A stretch of 64,000 nucleotides of DNA from Flavobacterium yafengii (GCF_030010375.1 NZ_JASCRY010000003.1:1-64000), one strand, 5' to 3'; counted from the first letter of the stretch, positions 51,794 to 62,437 are shown. A program made the numbers and translations. Notes: generated from the sequence alone by a model not told the origin.

Positions 51794-54311
51794 ATGGCTG
51801 ATTTCTCTACTACTTTGCATTGGCAGTATTTGTTACGGACAAAATACAACTAAAAAAATACCTTTAAGTGAGGTTATTATTTCCCTCGAAAAACAATTTA
51901 ATATTAAGTTTTCGTATGCCGTTGAAGATGTAGTCACCATTAAAATTGACAAACCAAATGCTTCTTTTACATTGCAAGAAACTATTGATTATCTAAACTC
52001 GAAAACACTTTTAAACTTTAAAGCTTTAGACGATCGGTATGTTACCGTTTCAGTGCTAAACAAAACAATATCAGTTTGCGGATTTGTTTCCGATGAAAAA
52101 AAATCTCGCTTAGTTGGCGCATCGGTTTTTGTAAACGATGTTGGAAGAAGCACAATAACAGATGAAAACGGTACATTTAAATTGCAGAATATTCCTATAA
52201 ATGCAACGCTGACCATTTCCTATGTGGGTTTTGAATCCAGACAGTTTTCGGCTAACGAATTGTTTTCGGCACAAAACAATTGCAAGGAAATTGTTCTTTC
52301 CACAAAAAATGAAGAGTTGAATCAGGTTTTAATAAATGTTTACTTAACGCCCGGATTACAAAAATACCTAGATGGAAGCACCGTTTTAAATACTAAAAAA
52401 TTCGGTATTCTTCCCGGATTAATAGACCCTGACATTTTGCAATCCATTCAAGCGCTTCCCGGTGTTGAAAGTACTAATGAAAGTATTGCTAACATCAACG
52501 TGCGCGGCGGAACTAACGATCAGAATTTAGTGCTTTGGGACAATATCAAAATGTATCATTCCGGTCATTTCTTCGGGTTAATATCAGCTTATAATCCAAA
52601 TCTTACCAACAAAGTTATTGTCAGTAAAAACGGAACAAGTGCTGAATACAGTGATGGCGTTTCCAGTACGATTAATATGTACACGAAAGATTTGGTAACC
52701 AATACCTTTTCCGGTGGCGCAGGAATTAACTCCATTAGCGCCGATGCCTTTTTAGAAATTCCAATAACTAAAAAATTAGAGTTACATATTTCAGGACGTC
52801 GTTCTATTACTGATTTGTTTAGATCTCCTACGTACACTAAATACTTTGACCGAAGTTTTCAGGACACTGAAATCAATGCCGATAGCGACCAGCACGATAC
52901 GTCTTCTGATTTTTATTTTTATGATTATACAGCTAAATTACTTTTTGATTTAAACGAAAAACATCAATTCAGAGCGAATATTATTGGTATCAATAACGCT
53001 TTGGATTATTCAGAACGTCTTACAAATTCAAACGAAACCCAATCTAAAACCAGTACTTTATCTCAGAAAAATATTGGTTACGGAGGAAATTGGAAAGCAC
53101 AATGGAATTTAAAATTAAGCTCAAACTTCATCACTTACTTTTCCAGATATAATATTGATGCTAACGATTACAGAGTGGAAACGAATCAGCGCTTAACCGA
53201 AGCTAATGAAGTGCTGGAAACCGGAGTGAAATTAAATACCTATTACAAAACTAATGACAACTTAAATTTCTTGTTTGGGTACCAATTCAATGAAACGGGG
53301 ATGTTAAATCAAACTACCGTTAGTGCTCCGTTTTACTCTAGTACCAAAAAAGATGTTTTATTGAACCACGCCTTATTTTCTGAAGTGGAATACAATAAAA
53401 ACAATACCTATTTGAGAGTTGGATTGCGTTTGAATTATTTTCAAAAATTCGAAAAGCTTTTGGTCGAGCCAAGAATAAACATTCGACAAAAATTATCAGA
53501 TCAATTTGCTTTAAAATTAGAAGCGGAATTTAAAAATCAATCTACTACTCAAATTGTAGATTTTGAAGATGATTTTTTAGGTGTCGAGAAAAGACGTTGG
53601 GTTTTAGTAACCGATAAAGACATTCCAATTGCAACGAGTAAACAAGGCTCTTTTGGTGTGGAATTCAATAAAAACAAACTAAATGTAGAAGCTACAGGGT
53701 TTTATAAGATAGTTGACGGCATCACGGCTTCTAATCAAGGTTTTTATAACAGCTTTCAGTTTAATAATGCGAATGGAAGTTACACCGCTAAAGGTTTAGA
53801 ATTTTTGGCCAATAAAACAGCGCGTCAATATAGCGTTTGGGTGAGTTACACGTTTAGTACAAACGACTATGAATTTGATACTTTTACACCTTCAACATTT
53901 TCAAATAATGTAGACATAAGACATTCTGTATCGCTTGGTTTTTATTATGACATTCTTAAAAACCTAAAAATAGCTGTTGGTGGTATTTGGAGAAATGGTC
54001 AGCCGTATACAAAACCAATTGATGGGAATGAAACCGTTCAAAATGGAAATAATACTATGGTAAATTATGATTCACCAAACAGTCAAAACCTGGATAATTT
54101 CATGCGATTGGATGCTTCTTTGAATTATAATTTCAATCTGTCGGAATCTATTAAAGCTTCGTTTACTGCAGGTGTAATTAATGCTACCAATCAAGATAAT
54201 GATATCAATCGCTATTACAAAGTCAATCCAAATGACTCGAATGATGCCGTTCAAGTAGATAATAAATCGCTGGGCTTAACGCCAAATGTAAGCTTTAGAG
54301 TGAATTTTTAA
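51780..54311 (+). CDS. TonB-dependent outer-membrane receptor with signalling domain
   Basis: The start is taken at 51780 (MVLNKWLISLLLCIGSICYG, signal peptide), overlapping fecR; 843 residues. Order: STN signalling domain (about 25-100, IPLSEVIISLEKQFNIKFSY), carboxypeptidase-like regulatory domain (105-190, GFVSDEKKSRLVGASVFVND), plug (about 215-330, LPGVESTNESIANINVRGG) and a barrel ending VSFRVNF. No SusD partner follows, so it is more like a metal or small-molecule receptor than a SusC glycan importer. It signals through FecR to the sigma factor. Confidence 0.9.
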   Translation: MVLNKWLISLLLCIGSICYGQNTTKKIPLSEVIISLEKQFNIKFSYAVEDVVTIKIDKPNASFTLQETIDYLNSKTLLNFKALDDRYVTVSVLNKTISVCGFVSDEKKSRLVGASVFVNDVGRSTITDENGTFKLQNIPINATLTISYVGFESRQFSANELFSAQNNCKEIVLSTKNEELNQVLINVYLTPGLQKYLDGSTVLNTKKFGILPGLIDPDILQSIQALPGVESTNESIANINVRGGTNDQNLVLWDNIKMYHSGHFFGLISAYNPNLTNKVIVSKNGTSAEYSDGVSSTINMYTKDLVTNTFSGGAGINSISADAFLEIPITKKLELHISGRRSITDLFRSPTYTKYFDRSFQDTEINADSDQHDTSSDFYFYDYTAKLLFDLNEKHQFRANIIGINNALDYSERLTNSNETQSKTSTLSQKNIGYGGNWKAQWNLKLSSNFITYFSRYNIDANDYRVETNQRLTEANEVLETGVKLNTYYKTNDNLNFLFGYQFNETGMLNQTTVSAPFYSSTKKDVLLNHALFSEVEYNKNNTYLRVGLRLNYFQKFEKLLVEPRINIRQKLSDQFALKLEAEFKNQSTTQIVDFEDDFLGVEKRRWVLVTDKDIPIATSKQGSFGVEFNKNKLNVEATGFYKIVDGITASNQGFYNSFQFNNANGSYTAKGLEFLANKTARQYSVWVSYTFSTNDYEFDTFTPSTFSNNVDIRHSVSLGFYYDILKNLKIAVGGIWRNGQPYTKPIDGNETVQNGNNTMVNYDSPNSQNLDNFMRLDASLNYNFNLSESIKASFTAGVINATNQDNDINRYYKVNPNDSNDAVQVDNKSLGLTPNVSFRVNF

Positions 54312-54340
54312 TTCCAATTTTACTATATTCTAAAAAATAA

Positions 54341-54370
54341 AACCCTTTCAAAATAGAATTTGAAAGGGTT
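54341..54370. terminator. Bidirectional terminator
   Basis: AACCCTTTCAAA (54341-54352) pairs with TTTGAAAGGGTT (54359-54370) between the receptor gene and the convergent mutase gene. Confidence 0.85.
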
Positions 54371-54392
54371 ATTTTTATATATAAATGCGGAA

Positions 54393-55781
54393 TTACAATC
54401 CAGCCACTGCTTTTATTTCATCAATAATTCTAAGTGCCAAAGCATCTGCTTTTTCTTGTGAAGCCGCTTCCGTATAAATACGAATAATTGGCTCCGTATT
54501 TGATTTTCTTAGGTGAACCCAATTTTCTGCAAAATCAATTTTCACACCGTCAATAGTGGTAATATCTTCATTTTTGTATTTCTCTGTCATGGCAACAAGA
54601 ATCGCATCCACATCAATTTGCGGCGTCAATTCGATTTTGTTTTTGCTCATATAATATTCAGGATACGAAGCACGCAAAGCAGAAACTGTCATTTTTTTGT
54701 TGGCCAAATGGGTTAAAAACAACGCCACTCCCACCAAACTATCACGACCGTAATGCAATTCAGGATAAATGATTCCACCGTTTCCTTCTCCACCTATTAC
54801 AGCATTATTCTTTTTCATCAACTCGACTACATTCACCTCGCCCACGGCACTTGCTTCGTAGCTTCCGTTATGTGCATTAGTCACATCACGCAACGCACGA
54901 GAAGACGACATATTCGAAACCGTATTCCCCGGTGTTTTACTCAATACATAATCGGCGCAAGCCACCAAAGTATATTCTTCACCAAACATTTCACCGTCTT
55001 CGCAAATGAAAGCCAAACGATCCACATCTGGATCCACAACGATTCCTAAATCGGCTTTTTCTTTAACAACCAATTCGGATATATCAGTCAAATGTTCTTT
55101 CAACGGTTCCGGATTATGAGGAAAATGTCCGTTTGGTTCACAATATAATTCTACTACTTCAACGCCCATTAATTCCAACAATCTTGGGATAATAATTCCA
55201 CCCGAAGAATTTACACCATCCACTACCACTTTAAATTTAGCTGCTTTTACTGCATCAACATCTACCAAAGGTAAATTTAATACTTCGTCAATATGAATAT
55301 CCATGTACGCATCGTTAATCATAATGGCACCTAAATCATCCACATCCGAGAAATCGAAAGCTTCCGCTTCTGCAATTTCAAGAATTTTAAGTCCTTCTTC
55401 GCCATTCAAGAATTCTCCTTTTTCGTTCAATAATTTCAAGGCATTCCATTGTTTTGGATTGTGAGAAGCAGTAAGGATAATTCCACCTTCGGCTTTTTCT
55501 AACGGAACAGCAACTTCAACAGTTGGTGTTGTTGAAAGACCTAAATCAATCACATCAATTCCTAAACCAATTAAAGTATTTACCACCAAATTGTGAATCA
55601 TTGGTCCCGAAATACGGGCATCACGACCTACAACAACAGTGATTTTTTCTTTTCCAATATATTTTTTCAACCAAGTTCCATACGCCGAAGCAAATTTAAC
55701 TGCATCAACAGGTGTCAGGTTATCCCCTACTTTACCTCCTATTGTTCCACGAATTCCCGATATTGATTTTATTAAAGTCAT
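54393..55781 (-). CDS. glmM: Phosphoglucosamine mutase-like phosphohexomutase
   Basis: 462 residues. The phosphoserine loop is TASHNPKQWNALK with Ser106; the metal loop is DPDVDR (Asp250, Asp252, Asp254); the sugar loop is GGEGNGG; the phosphate-binding end is RKSNTEPIIRIYTEA. GlmM makes glucosamine-1-phosphate for peptidoglycan and LPS. The family also contains phosphomannomutases, which are hard to separate by motif, so the symbol is provisional. Confidence 0.85.
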   Translation of the reverse strand: MTLIKSISGIRGTIGGKVGDNLTPVDAVKFASAYGTWLKKYIGKEKITVVVGRDARISGPMIHNLVVNTLIGLGIDVIDLGLSTTPTVEVAVPLEKAEGGIILTASHNPKQWNALKLLNEKGEFLNGEEGLKILEIAEAEAFDFSDVDDLGAIMINDAYMDIHIDEVLNLPLVDVDAVKAAKFKVVVDGVNSSGGIIIPRLLELMGVEVVELYCEPNGHFPHNPEPLKEHLTDISELVVKEKADLGIVVDPDVDRLAFICEDGEMFGEEYTLVACADYVLSKTPGNTVSNMSSSRALRDVTNAHNGSYEASAVGEVNVVELMKKNNAVIGGEGNGGIIYPELHYGRDSLVGVALFLTHLANKKMTVSALRASYPEYYMSKNKIELTPQIDVDAILVAMTEKYKNEDITTIDGVKIDFAENWVHLRKSNTEPIIRIYTEAASQEKADALALRIIDEIKAVAGL

Positions 55782-55900
55782 TGATTATTATTTTAAATTT
55801 TGAATTATAAATTTTAAATTGCTCACAAATATAATAATTGACGGTTTATAAAAGTCATTTAGAAATCAAAATTCATCATTTAAATTCCTAAATTAGGCGA

Positions 55901-56485
55901 ATGAATTTTTTAGCACACATCTATCTTTCCGGTGACAATGATTTAATCAAAATTGGCAATTTCATGGCCGATGGAATTCGGGGGAAACATTTTGAAAGTT
56001 ATCCTTTAGAAATTCAAAAAGGAATCATTCTGCACCGCGCCATTGACACTTTTACCGACGCGCATCCCATTTTTAGACAAAGCACCAAAAAACTACATGA
56101 AAAATACCATCATTATGCAGGTGTAATTGTAGATGTTTTTTATGATCATTTTTTGGCTAAAAACTGGAACACGTATTCCGATGAAAAACTGGAAGAATTT
56201 GTAGAACGCTTTTATCAATCTTTGCATAATAATCCTGATATTTTATCCGATAGAACCAAAGGAATGATGCCCTACATGATTGAACACAATTGGCTGGTGA
56301 GTTATCAAACGGTGGACGGAATTAATCGGATTTTGACGCAAATGGATCAACGTACCAAAAACGAATCTAAAATGCGATTTGCCACTAATGAACTTTCTGA
56401 ATTTTATCTCCAATTTGAAGAGGAATTCACCAATTTCTTTCAAGAATTAATCCTATTTTCGAATACTAAAATAATCACTTTATGA
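55901..56485 (+). CDS. acpH: Acyl carrier protein phosphodiesterase
   Basis: 194 residues. MNFLAHIYLSGD, IGNFMADGIRGKHFESYP, HRAIDTFTDAHPIFR and the metal-binding YAGVIVDVFYDHFLAKNW are the family signature (ACP hydrolase, HD-like metalloenzyme). It removes the phosphopantetheine arm from holo-ACP. Its stop overlaps the start of the first gamma-glutamyltransferase gene by 4 bp. Confidence 0.9.
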   Translation: MNFLAHIYLSGDNDLIKIGNFMADGIRGKHFESYPLEIQKGIILHRAIDTFTDAHPIFRQSTKKLHEKYHHYAGVIVDVFYDHFLAKNWNTYSDEKLEEFVERFYQSLHNNPDILSDRTKGMMPYMIEHNWLVSYQTVDGINRILTQMDQRTKNESKMRFATNELSEFYLQFEEEFTNFFQELILFSNTKIITL

Positions 56486-58167
56486 AAAAAATACTTTTTC
56501 TGCTTGCCTTTGCCGTTTTGGGTTGCAAATCGAATGAAAAAACTGTTGAACCAACTGGTTTAGTAACTTCAAAAGCTATGGTCGTTTCTGCTCGTGAAGA
56601 AGCTTCGCAAATTGGAGTTGAAATCATGAAAAAAGGCGGAAACGCTTTTGATGCCATGGTTGCCACGGAACTGGCATTAGCGGTTTCACATCCACAGGCA
56701 GGAAATATTGGCGGTGGCGGTTTCATGGTTTTCAGAAAAGCCAATGGCGAAACTGGAGCAATCGATTATAGAGAAAAAGCACCTTTGGCAGCGTCTAAAG
56801 ATATGTTTCTGGACGAAAAAGGAAATGTTATAGAAGGAAAAAGTAGAGAAACCGCATTGGCTTCAGGAATTCCGGGTACCATTGCAGGAATATTTGAAGT
56901 GCATAAAAAATATGGCTCTTTACCCATAAGCGAAATTCTGAAACCTGTAATTGCCTTGGCCGAAAGAGGTGTTGTTGTCACTAAATTTCAAGCCGAAAGT
57001 TTGGCTTATTACAGAGCTTCCTTTATAAAAAGCAATGGTAAGAACAGTTTGTTTTCTAAAGCATATAAAGAAAATGATACCATAAAATATACCGCATTAG
57101 CAGCAACATTAAAACGAATTGCGGAAAACGGACAGGATGAGTTTTATAAAGGGGAAACTGCTCAAAAATTAGTTGCTTTTCTTGCTAAAAAAGGCGGAAA
57201 TGCAACATTAGAAGATTTAAACAGTTATAATGCCAAATGGAGAACTCCAATTACTTTTCAGTATAAAAATTTAAAAATCACTTCGATGTCTCCACCAAGC
57301 AGTGGCGGAATTTGCTTGAATCAAATCATGAAAATGATTGAGCCTTTCAACCTTTCACAAATGGGACACAACAACATAAAAACGATTCAAGTAATTACAG
57401 AAGCAGAACGAAGAGCCTATGCTGACAGGAATTACTTTTTAGGTGATCCAGATTTTGTAAAACTTCCTATAAAAGAATTACTAAGTCCATCCTATTTAGA
57501 AAAAAGAATGAGTGATTTTTCATTCGATACTGCTTCTAAGTCTTCGGATATTGCCCACGGAGCAATCAAAGGATATGAAAGCAACCAAACTACGCATTAT
57601 TCTATTGTAGATTCAAAAGGAAATGCTGTTTCGGCAACAACTACTTTAAATGATAATTATGGTTCTAAAATATATTGCGATGAATTGGGTTTCTTTTTGA
57701 ATAATCAAATGGATGATTTCAGTGCCAAACCGGGAGTTCCAAATTTATACGGATTAACTGGAAGTGAAGCCAACGGCATTGCTCCTGGAAAAAGAATGTT
57801 GAGTTCCATGACGCCAACGATTGTAGAGAAAGACGATAAACTTTTCATGGTTGTAGGAACGCCGGGAGGTTCCACCATTATCACATCGGTTTTACAAACG
57901 ATATTAAATGTGTTTGAATTTGATATGAGCATGCAAGAAGCCGTAAATGCACCCCGTTTTCACCATCAATGGCTGCCGGATGAAATTACTTTTGAACCCA
58001 ATTCTTTCGATACAGAATTATTAACCAATTTGAAGAAAAAAGGATACATAATCAATGAAAAAAATAAAGAAATCATTGGTGAAGTTGATGCTGTTTTGGT
58101 TCTTCCAAATGGGAAATTGGAAGGTGGCGCAGACAAAAGAGGTGATAATAAAGCCGTTGGTTTTTAA
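56482..58167 (+). CDS. ggt: Gamma-glutamyltransferase, first of a tandem pair
   Basis: 561 residues. Lipoprotein signal MKKILFLLAFAVLGCKS (Cys15), so probably membrane-anchored on the outside of the inner or outer membrane. The autocleavage site is the first Thr of TTHYSIVD (Thr370); other family motifs are GGNAFDAMVATELALAV, GNIGGGGFMVF, DYREKAP, MSPPSSGGICL and RMLSSMTPTIV. It cuts gamma-glutamyl bonds of glutathione. The proprotein splits into two chains at Thr370. The next gene is a close paralogue. Confidence 0.92.
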   Translation: MKKILFLLAFAVLGCKSNEKTVEPTGLVTSKAMVVSAREEASQIGVEIMKKGGNAFDAMVATELALAVSHPQAGNIGGGGFMVFRKANGETGAIDYREKAPLAASKDMFLDEKGNVIEGKSRETALASGIPGTIAGIFEVHKKYGSLPISEILKPVIALAERGVVVTKFQAESLAYYRASFIKSNGKNSLFSKAYKENDTIKYTALAATLKRIAENGQDEFYKGETAQKLVAFLAKKGGNATLEDLNSYNAKWRTPITFQYKNLKITSMSPPSSGGICLNQIMKMIEPFNLSQMGHNNIKTIQVITEAERRAYADRNYFLGDPDFVKLPIKELLSPSYLEKRMSDFSFDTASKSSDIAHGAIKGYESNQTTHYSIVDSKGNAVSATTTLNDNYGSKIYCDELGFFLNNQMDDFSAKPGVPNLYGLTGSEANGIAPGKRMLSSMTPTIVEKDDKLFMVVGTPGGSTIITSVLQTILNVFEFDMSMQEAVNAPRFHHQWLPDEITFEPNSFDTELLTNLKKKGYIINEKNKEIIGEVDAVLVLPNGKLEGGADKRGDNKAVGF

Positions 58168-58183
58168 ATTTTATAGTATTCGA

Positions 58184-59869
58184 ATGAAAAAAATTGTTAT
58201 TCTATTGAGTGTTCTTTCTATTGGTTGCAAAACCCAAAATGTAGTGGTTCAACCCACAGGACTTGTTGCTAATGAAGCAATGGTTGTTTCTGCACGCGAA
58301 GAAGCTTCCAAAATTGGAGTTGAAATAATGAAAAAAGGCGGGAATGCTTTTGATGCGATGGTGGTAACCGAATTGGCTTTGGCAGTAGCGTATCCTTATG
58401 CGGGAAATCTTGGCGGTGGCGGTTTTATGGTGTATCGAAAAGCAAACGGCGAAATTGGTTCTTTGGATTACCGAGAAAAAGCACCATTAGCTGCTACTAA
58501 AGATATGTTTCTGGACGAAAAAGGAAATGTAATAAAAGGAAAAAGTACTGAATCTCCTCTTGCCATTGGAGTTCCCGGAACGATTGCAGGCGTTTTTGCA
58601 GTTCATGAAAAATTGGGTTCATTACCGATTGAAGAGATTCTAAAACCTGTAATTGAGTTAGCAGAAAGAGGTGTCATTGTTACCAAAAAACAAGAAGACC
58701 GATTGGCTGCTTATCGAGCCAAAATCATAAAAGTAAATGGCGATAAAACATTATTTGCAACTGCTTTCAAAGAAAATGATATAATAAAATATCCTGCGCT
58801 GGCAGCTACATTGAAAAGGATTTCCAAAAATGGCAGAGATGAATTTTACAAAGGGAAAACTGCTGAAATATTAGTCAAATATCTTCAAGAAAAAGGAGCA
58901 ATAATCACCTTGGAAGATTTAGCTAAATACGAAGCTAAATGGAGAACACCACTCACTTTTGATTACAAAGATTTAAAGGTGATTTCTATGCCTCCACCTA
59001 GCAGTGGCGGGATATGTATCGCTGAAATATTCAAAATGATAGCGCCTTTCGACTTGGCTAAAATGGGACACAATTCAACCGAAGCCATTCAAGTTATTGT
59101 AGAAGCCGAAAGAAGAGCCTATGCAGACAGAAGTTATTATCTGGGCGATCCTGATTTTGTAAAAATTCCTTTGAAAGCCTTAATGGATGATGATTATTTG
59201 AAACAAAGAATGTCGAATTTTAGTTTTGAAAAAGCCACTTTATCATCGGATATAAAAGAAGGAAAAGTAAATTATAATGAAAGTACGGAGACTACCCATT
59301 ATTCAATTGTGGATCAATTTGGGAATGCCGTTTCATCAACTACAACATTAAACGACGGTTATGGTTCTAAATATTACTGTGATGAATTAGGTTTTTTCCT
59401 CAACAACGAAATGGATGATTTCAGTGCCAAACCGGGTGAACCGAATATGTTTGGATTAGTGGGAAATGAAGCCAACAGTATTGCGCCACAAAAACGAATG
59501 TTGAGTTCCATGACGCCAACAATTGTTGAGAAAAACGGAGAATTATTTATGGTTGTGGGTTCTCCGGGCGGTTCTACAATTATTACATCGGTATTGCAAA
59601 CGATATTAAATGTTTACGAGTATCGTTTGAGTATGCAAGAAGCGGTAAATGCACCACGTTTTCATCATCAATGGTTACCGGATTTAATCACTTTTGAACC
59701 CAATACTTTCGATACAAAAACCTTTGAAACCTTGAAATCAAAAGGATATCTTATCAATGAAAAAACAACACCCGTAATAGGAAAAGTAGATGCTATTTTG
59801 GTTTTACCAAATAAAAAAATCGAAGGTGGCGCTGATTTTAGAGGAGATGATAAAGCGATTGGATTTTAG
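58184..59869 (+). CDS. ggt: Gamma-glutamyltransferase, second of a tandem pair
   Basis: The start is put at 58184 (MKKIVILLSVLSIGCKT, lipoprotein Cys15); the longer frame from 58055 reads back into the first gene and would lack a signal at its N-terminus. 561 residues, the same length as the paralogue and alike throughout. TTHYSIVD (Thr370 nucleophile), MPPPSSGGICI and RMLSSMTPTIV are all intact. Gap 16 bp. Two active copies may differ in donor or acceptor preference. Confidence 0.92.
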   Translation: MKKIVILLSVLSIGCKTQNVVVQPTGLVANEAMVVSAREEASKIGVEIMKKGGNAFDAMVVTELALAVAYPYAGNLGGGGFMVYRKANGEIGSLDYREKAPLAATKDMFLDEKGNVIKGKSTESPLAIGVPGTIAGVFAVHEKLGSLPIEEILKPVIELAERGVIVTKKQEDRLAAYRAKIIKVNGDKTLFATAFKENDIIKYPALAATLKRISKNGRDEFYKGKTAEILVKYLQEKGAIITLEDLAKYEAKWRTPLTFDYKDLKVISMPPPSSGGICIAEIFKMIAPFDLAKMGHNSTEAIQVIVEAERRAYADRSYYLGDPDFVKIPLKALMDDDYLKQRMSNFSFEKATLSSDIKEGKVNYNESTETTHYSIVDQFGNAVSSTTTLNDGYGSKYYCDELGFFLNNEMDDFSAKPGEPNMFGLVGNEANSIAPQKRMLSSMTPTIVEKNGELFMVVGSPGGSTIITSVLQTILNVYEYRLSMQEAVNAPRFHHQWLPDLITFEPNTFDTKTFETLKSKGYLINEKTTPVIGKVDAILVLPNKKIEGGADFRGDDKAIGF

Positions 59870-59939
59870 ATTATGAGTTATCGACTATGTTAAGCATTTT
59901 AATATTGTTATTTAATTTTGCCATTGAAATTTACTACTT

Positions 59940-60608
59940 ATGAACTTTATACATGCCTTAGAAACCGCTTTTACAGCAAATAAAAATCCGGAAAATGCAT
60001 TTGCGATGGCAAAATACATGAAAAATAATTTTCCGTTTTTTGGAATAAAAACGGAGGACCGAAGACGTATTTTCAAGGAAATTTGGAAAGAAAACAAAAA
60101 CGAAGTTTCTGAAAACACAAGAGCAATTGCACTAGATTTATATTCAAAACGAGAACGGGAATTTCATTATTGCGCGATTGAAATTTTGATAAAAGAACTC
60201 AAGGGAAATTATAAAAAAGAAGACATTCAACTGATTGAAAAACTGATACTAAATAACTCTTGGTGGGACAGCATTGATACGATTGCTAAGTACATTTTGG
60301 GTGAATACTTATTGGAATTTCCATTAGAAACCAAAAATGTAATAGAACGATTTTCAAATTCAGAAAATATGTGGTTGAACCGAAGTGTTATTTTATTTCA
60401 ATTGGGTTACAAACAAAAAACGAATACTGATTTTTTATTCTCCGAATGCTTAAAACAAGCTCATTCTAAAGAATTTTTTATTCAAAAAGCAATTGGCTGG
60501 GCGTTAAGAGAATATGCAAAATCAAATCCCAAAATAGTGAAAGAGTTTGTAGAGAACAGTAATTTAAAACCATTAAGCACAAAAGAAGCGTTGAAAAATA
60601 TTTGTTGA
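59940..60608 (+). CDS. alkD: AlkD-type DNA alkylation repair glycosylase
   Basis: 222 residues of HEAT-like helices. Trp109, Asp113 (SWWDSIDTI), Arg148 (WLNRSV) and Trp187 (IGWALREY) fall at the same numbers as the functional residues known for Bacillus cereus AlkD. It removes 3- and 7-alkylpurines. Stands alone; a promoter for the next gene overlaps its 3' end. Confidence 0.92.
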   Translation: MNFIHALETAFTANKNPENAFAMAKYMKNNFPFFGIKTEDRRRIFKEIWKENKNEVSENTRAIALDLYSKREREFHYCAIEILIKELKGNYKKEDIQLIEKLILNNSWWDSIDTIAKYILGEYLLEFPLETKNVIERFSNSENMWLNRSVILFQLGYKQKTNTDFLFSECLKQAHSKEFFIQKAIGWALREYAKSNPKIVKEFVENSNLKPLSTKEALKNIC

Positions 60609-60630
60609 AATTAAAATAATAGTAGTTTTG
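60601..60630 (+). promoter_or_regulatory. Promoter of the ClC gene
   Basis: TTTG (60601-60604), 18 bp, TAGTTTTG (60623-60630): a full match to the Bacteroidota consensus, overlapping the alkD stop codon. Confidence 0.65.
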
Positions 60631-60651
60631 CACCCCCTTTAAAAAATTATA

Positions 60652-62436
60652 ATGTTCAAAAAATATATTTCGAAATTAGAAACCATAATAGCTTTTGCGC
60701 AATCCATGTTGACGCCAAAGCAGTTTATATTTTTATCGGCGGTCTTGGTTGGTATTTCTTCCGCTTTTGCTGTAATTGTATTAAAATCTTTTGCACACTG
60801 GGTTTTTACTTTTGCAACGTATGTCAGTGGAATTTTAAAATTGGGCTTCATTAATAGTATTTTGCCCATAATTGGTATATTGCTTACTGTTTTTGTTGTC
60901 AAAAGAGTTTTGGGTGGAACAATCCAAAAAGGGACTTCGCAAATTTTATATGCTGTTGCCAAAAAAGCGAGTATTATTCCCAAAAAACAAATGTATGCCC
61001 AAATTGTAACCAGTTCGTTAACTGTTGGATTAGGAGGTTCTGCAGGTTTAGAAAGCCCGATTGTAATTACCGGTGCTGCTTTTGGTTCTAATTATGCCCA
61101 AAAATATAAATTAAGTTATAAAGACCGAACCCTACTTATAGGTTGTGGAGTTGCTGCAGGAATTGCCGCTGCTTTTAATGCGCCAATTGCCGGAGTTTTA
61201 TTTGCTGTCGAAGTACTGTTGGTGGATGTGAGTATTGCTGCATTTACACCCATTATGATTGCAGCTGCCACAGGTGCTTTGGTTTCTGTAATTGCATTAG
61301 ATGAAGAAATTTTGCTTTCGTTCAAACAACAACAAAGTTTTGATTATCATAACATTGCTTTCTATATCCTTTTAGGGATGTTTACCGGATTTATTTCAGT
61401 TTATTATTCCCGTAATTTTCAGAGAGTAGAGCATTTTTTTGCAAGACTTAAATTATCACCTTATAAAAAAGCCTTGTTTGGTTCTTCGATTTTAGCCATT
61501 CTTATTTTTATTTTTCCGACGCTTTTTGGCGAAGGATATGAAAGCATTAAAACATTATCTGATAATGATCCCGGGAAATTATTGGAAAACACATTATTTA
61601 GAGGTTTTCGAGACAATAGTTGGGCTTTATTGGTATTTGTAGGCTTGACTATGATGGTAAAAGTTTTTGCAACTGGAATTACTTTAGGCAGTGGCGGAAA
61701 TGGAGGAAACTTTGCTCCTTCCTTATTTTTGGGATCTTATGTTGGTTTCTTTTTCTCTAAATTTTTAAATCTGACAGGACTTACTAAATTACCTGTTAGT
61801 AATTTCACATTGGTTGGAATGGCAGGAATTTTAAGTGGTTTGTTTCATGCACCCTTGACTGCGATATTCTTAATTGCTGAAATTACCGGAGGGTATAACT
61901 TGATGATTCCTTTGATGATTGTGGCTTCAATTAGTTTTGCGATTTCAAAACGATTTGAAAAACATTCAATGGATGTTAAGAATTTAGCCAAAAAAGGACA
62001 TGCTTTTACCAGCAATAAAGACACCAATATTCTTTCGACTTTAGAGACCACTTCTATAATTCAAACTGACTATTTAACAGTTTCACCTGATGAAAATTTA
62101 GAAAGACTGGTAGATTTAATTTCGCATTCCAATCAAGTGATTTTTGCAGTGGTAGATACTGAAAAAAACTTATTAGGCATTGTTCATTTTAATGATATTC
62201 GAGAAATAATATTCAATACGTACCGAGTAAAATATACTTTGGTTAGAGAAATAATGATTGAACCAACAGAAATCATTTCTCCTGATGACAGTATGGAAAT
62301 GGTCATGAATAAGTTTGAAAAATCAAAAAAAGCCTTCTTACCCGTTCTCAAAGAAGGGAAATATTACGGTTTTATTTCCAAATCTGTTGCGCTTGAAGCC
62401 TATAGAACAAAACTAAAATCAATGACTATTGAATAA
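60652..62436 (+). CDS. ClC-family chloride channel/antiporter with two CBS domains
   Basis: 594 residues. About ten to eleven membrane helices. Gating Glu134 lies in GGSAGLESPIV, followed by GVAAGIAAAFNAPIAGVLFAVE and, later, GSGGNGGNFAPSLFLGS and GMAGILSGLFHAPLTAIF. Two cytoplasmic CBS domains (about 460-585) end the protein, probably sensing nucleotides. The Glu is kept, which fits a proton-coupled transporter or a gated channel. Confidence 0.9.
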   Translation: MFKKYISKLETIIAFAQSMLTPKQFIFLSAVLVGISSAFAVIVLKSFAHWVFTFATYVSGILKLGFINSILPIIGILLTVFVVKRVLGGTIQKGTSQILYAVAKKASIIPKKQMYAQIVTSSLTVGLGGSAGLESPIVITGAAFGSNYAQKYKLSYKDRTLLIGCGVAAGIAAAFNAPIAGVLFAVEVLLVDVSIAAFTPIMIAAATGALVSVIALDEEILLSFKQQQSFDYHNIAFYILLGMFTGFISVYYSRNFQRVEHFFARLKLSPYKKALFGSSILAILIFIFPTLFGEGYESIKTLSDNDPGKLLENTLFRGFRDNSWALLVFVGLTMMVKVFATGITLGSGGNGGNFAPSLFLGSYVGFFFSKFLNLTGLTKLPVSNFTLVGMAGILSGLFHAPLTAIFLIAEITGGYNLMIPLMIVASISFAISKRFEKHSMDVKNLAKKGHAFTSNKDTNILSTLETTSIIQTDYLTVSPDENLERLVDLISHSNQVIFAVVDTEKNLLGIVHFNDIREIIFNTYRVKYTLVREIMIEPTEIISPDDSMEMVMNKFEKSKKAFLPVLKEGKYYGFISKSVALEAYRTKLKSMTIE

Positions 62437-62437
62437 A

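Noticed and set aside
58055..58183. Longer start for the second gamma-glutamyltransferase
   Set aside because: It lies inside the end of the first gene and would hide the clear lipoprotein signal at 58184.
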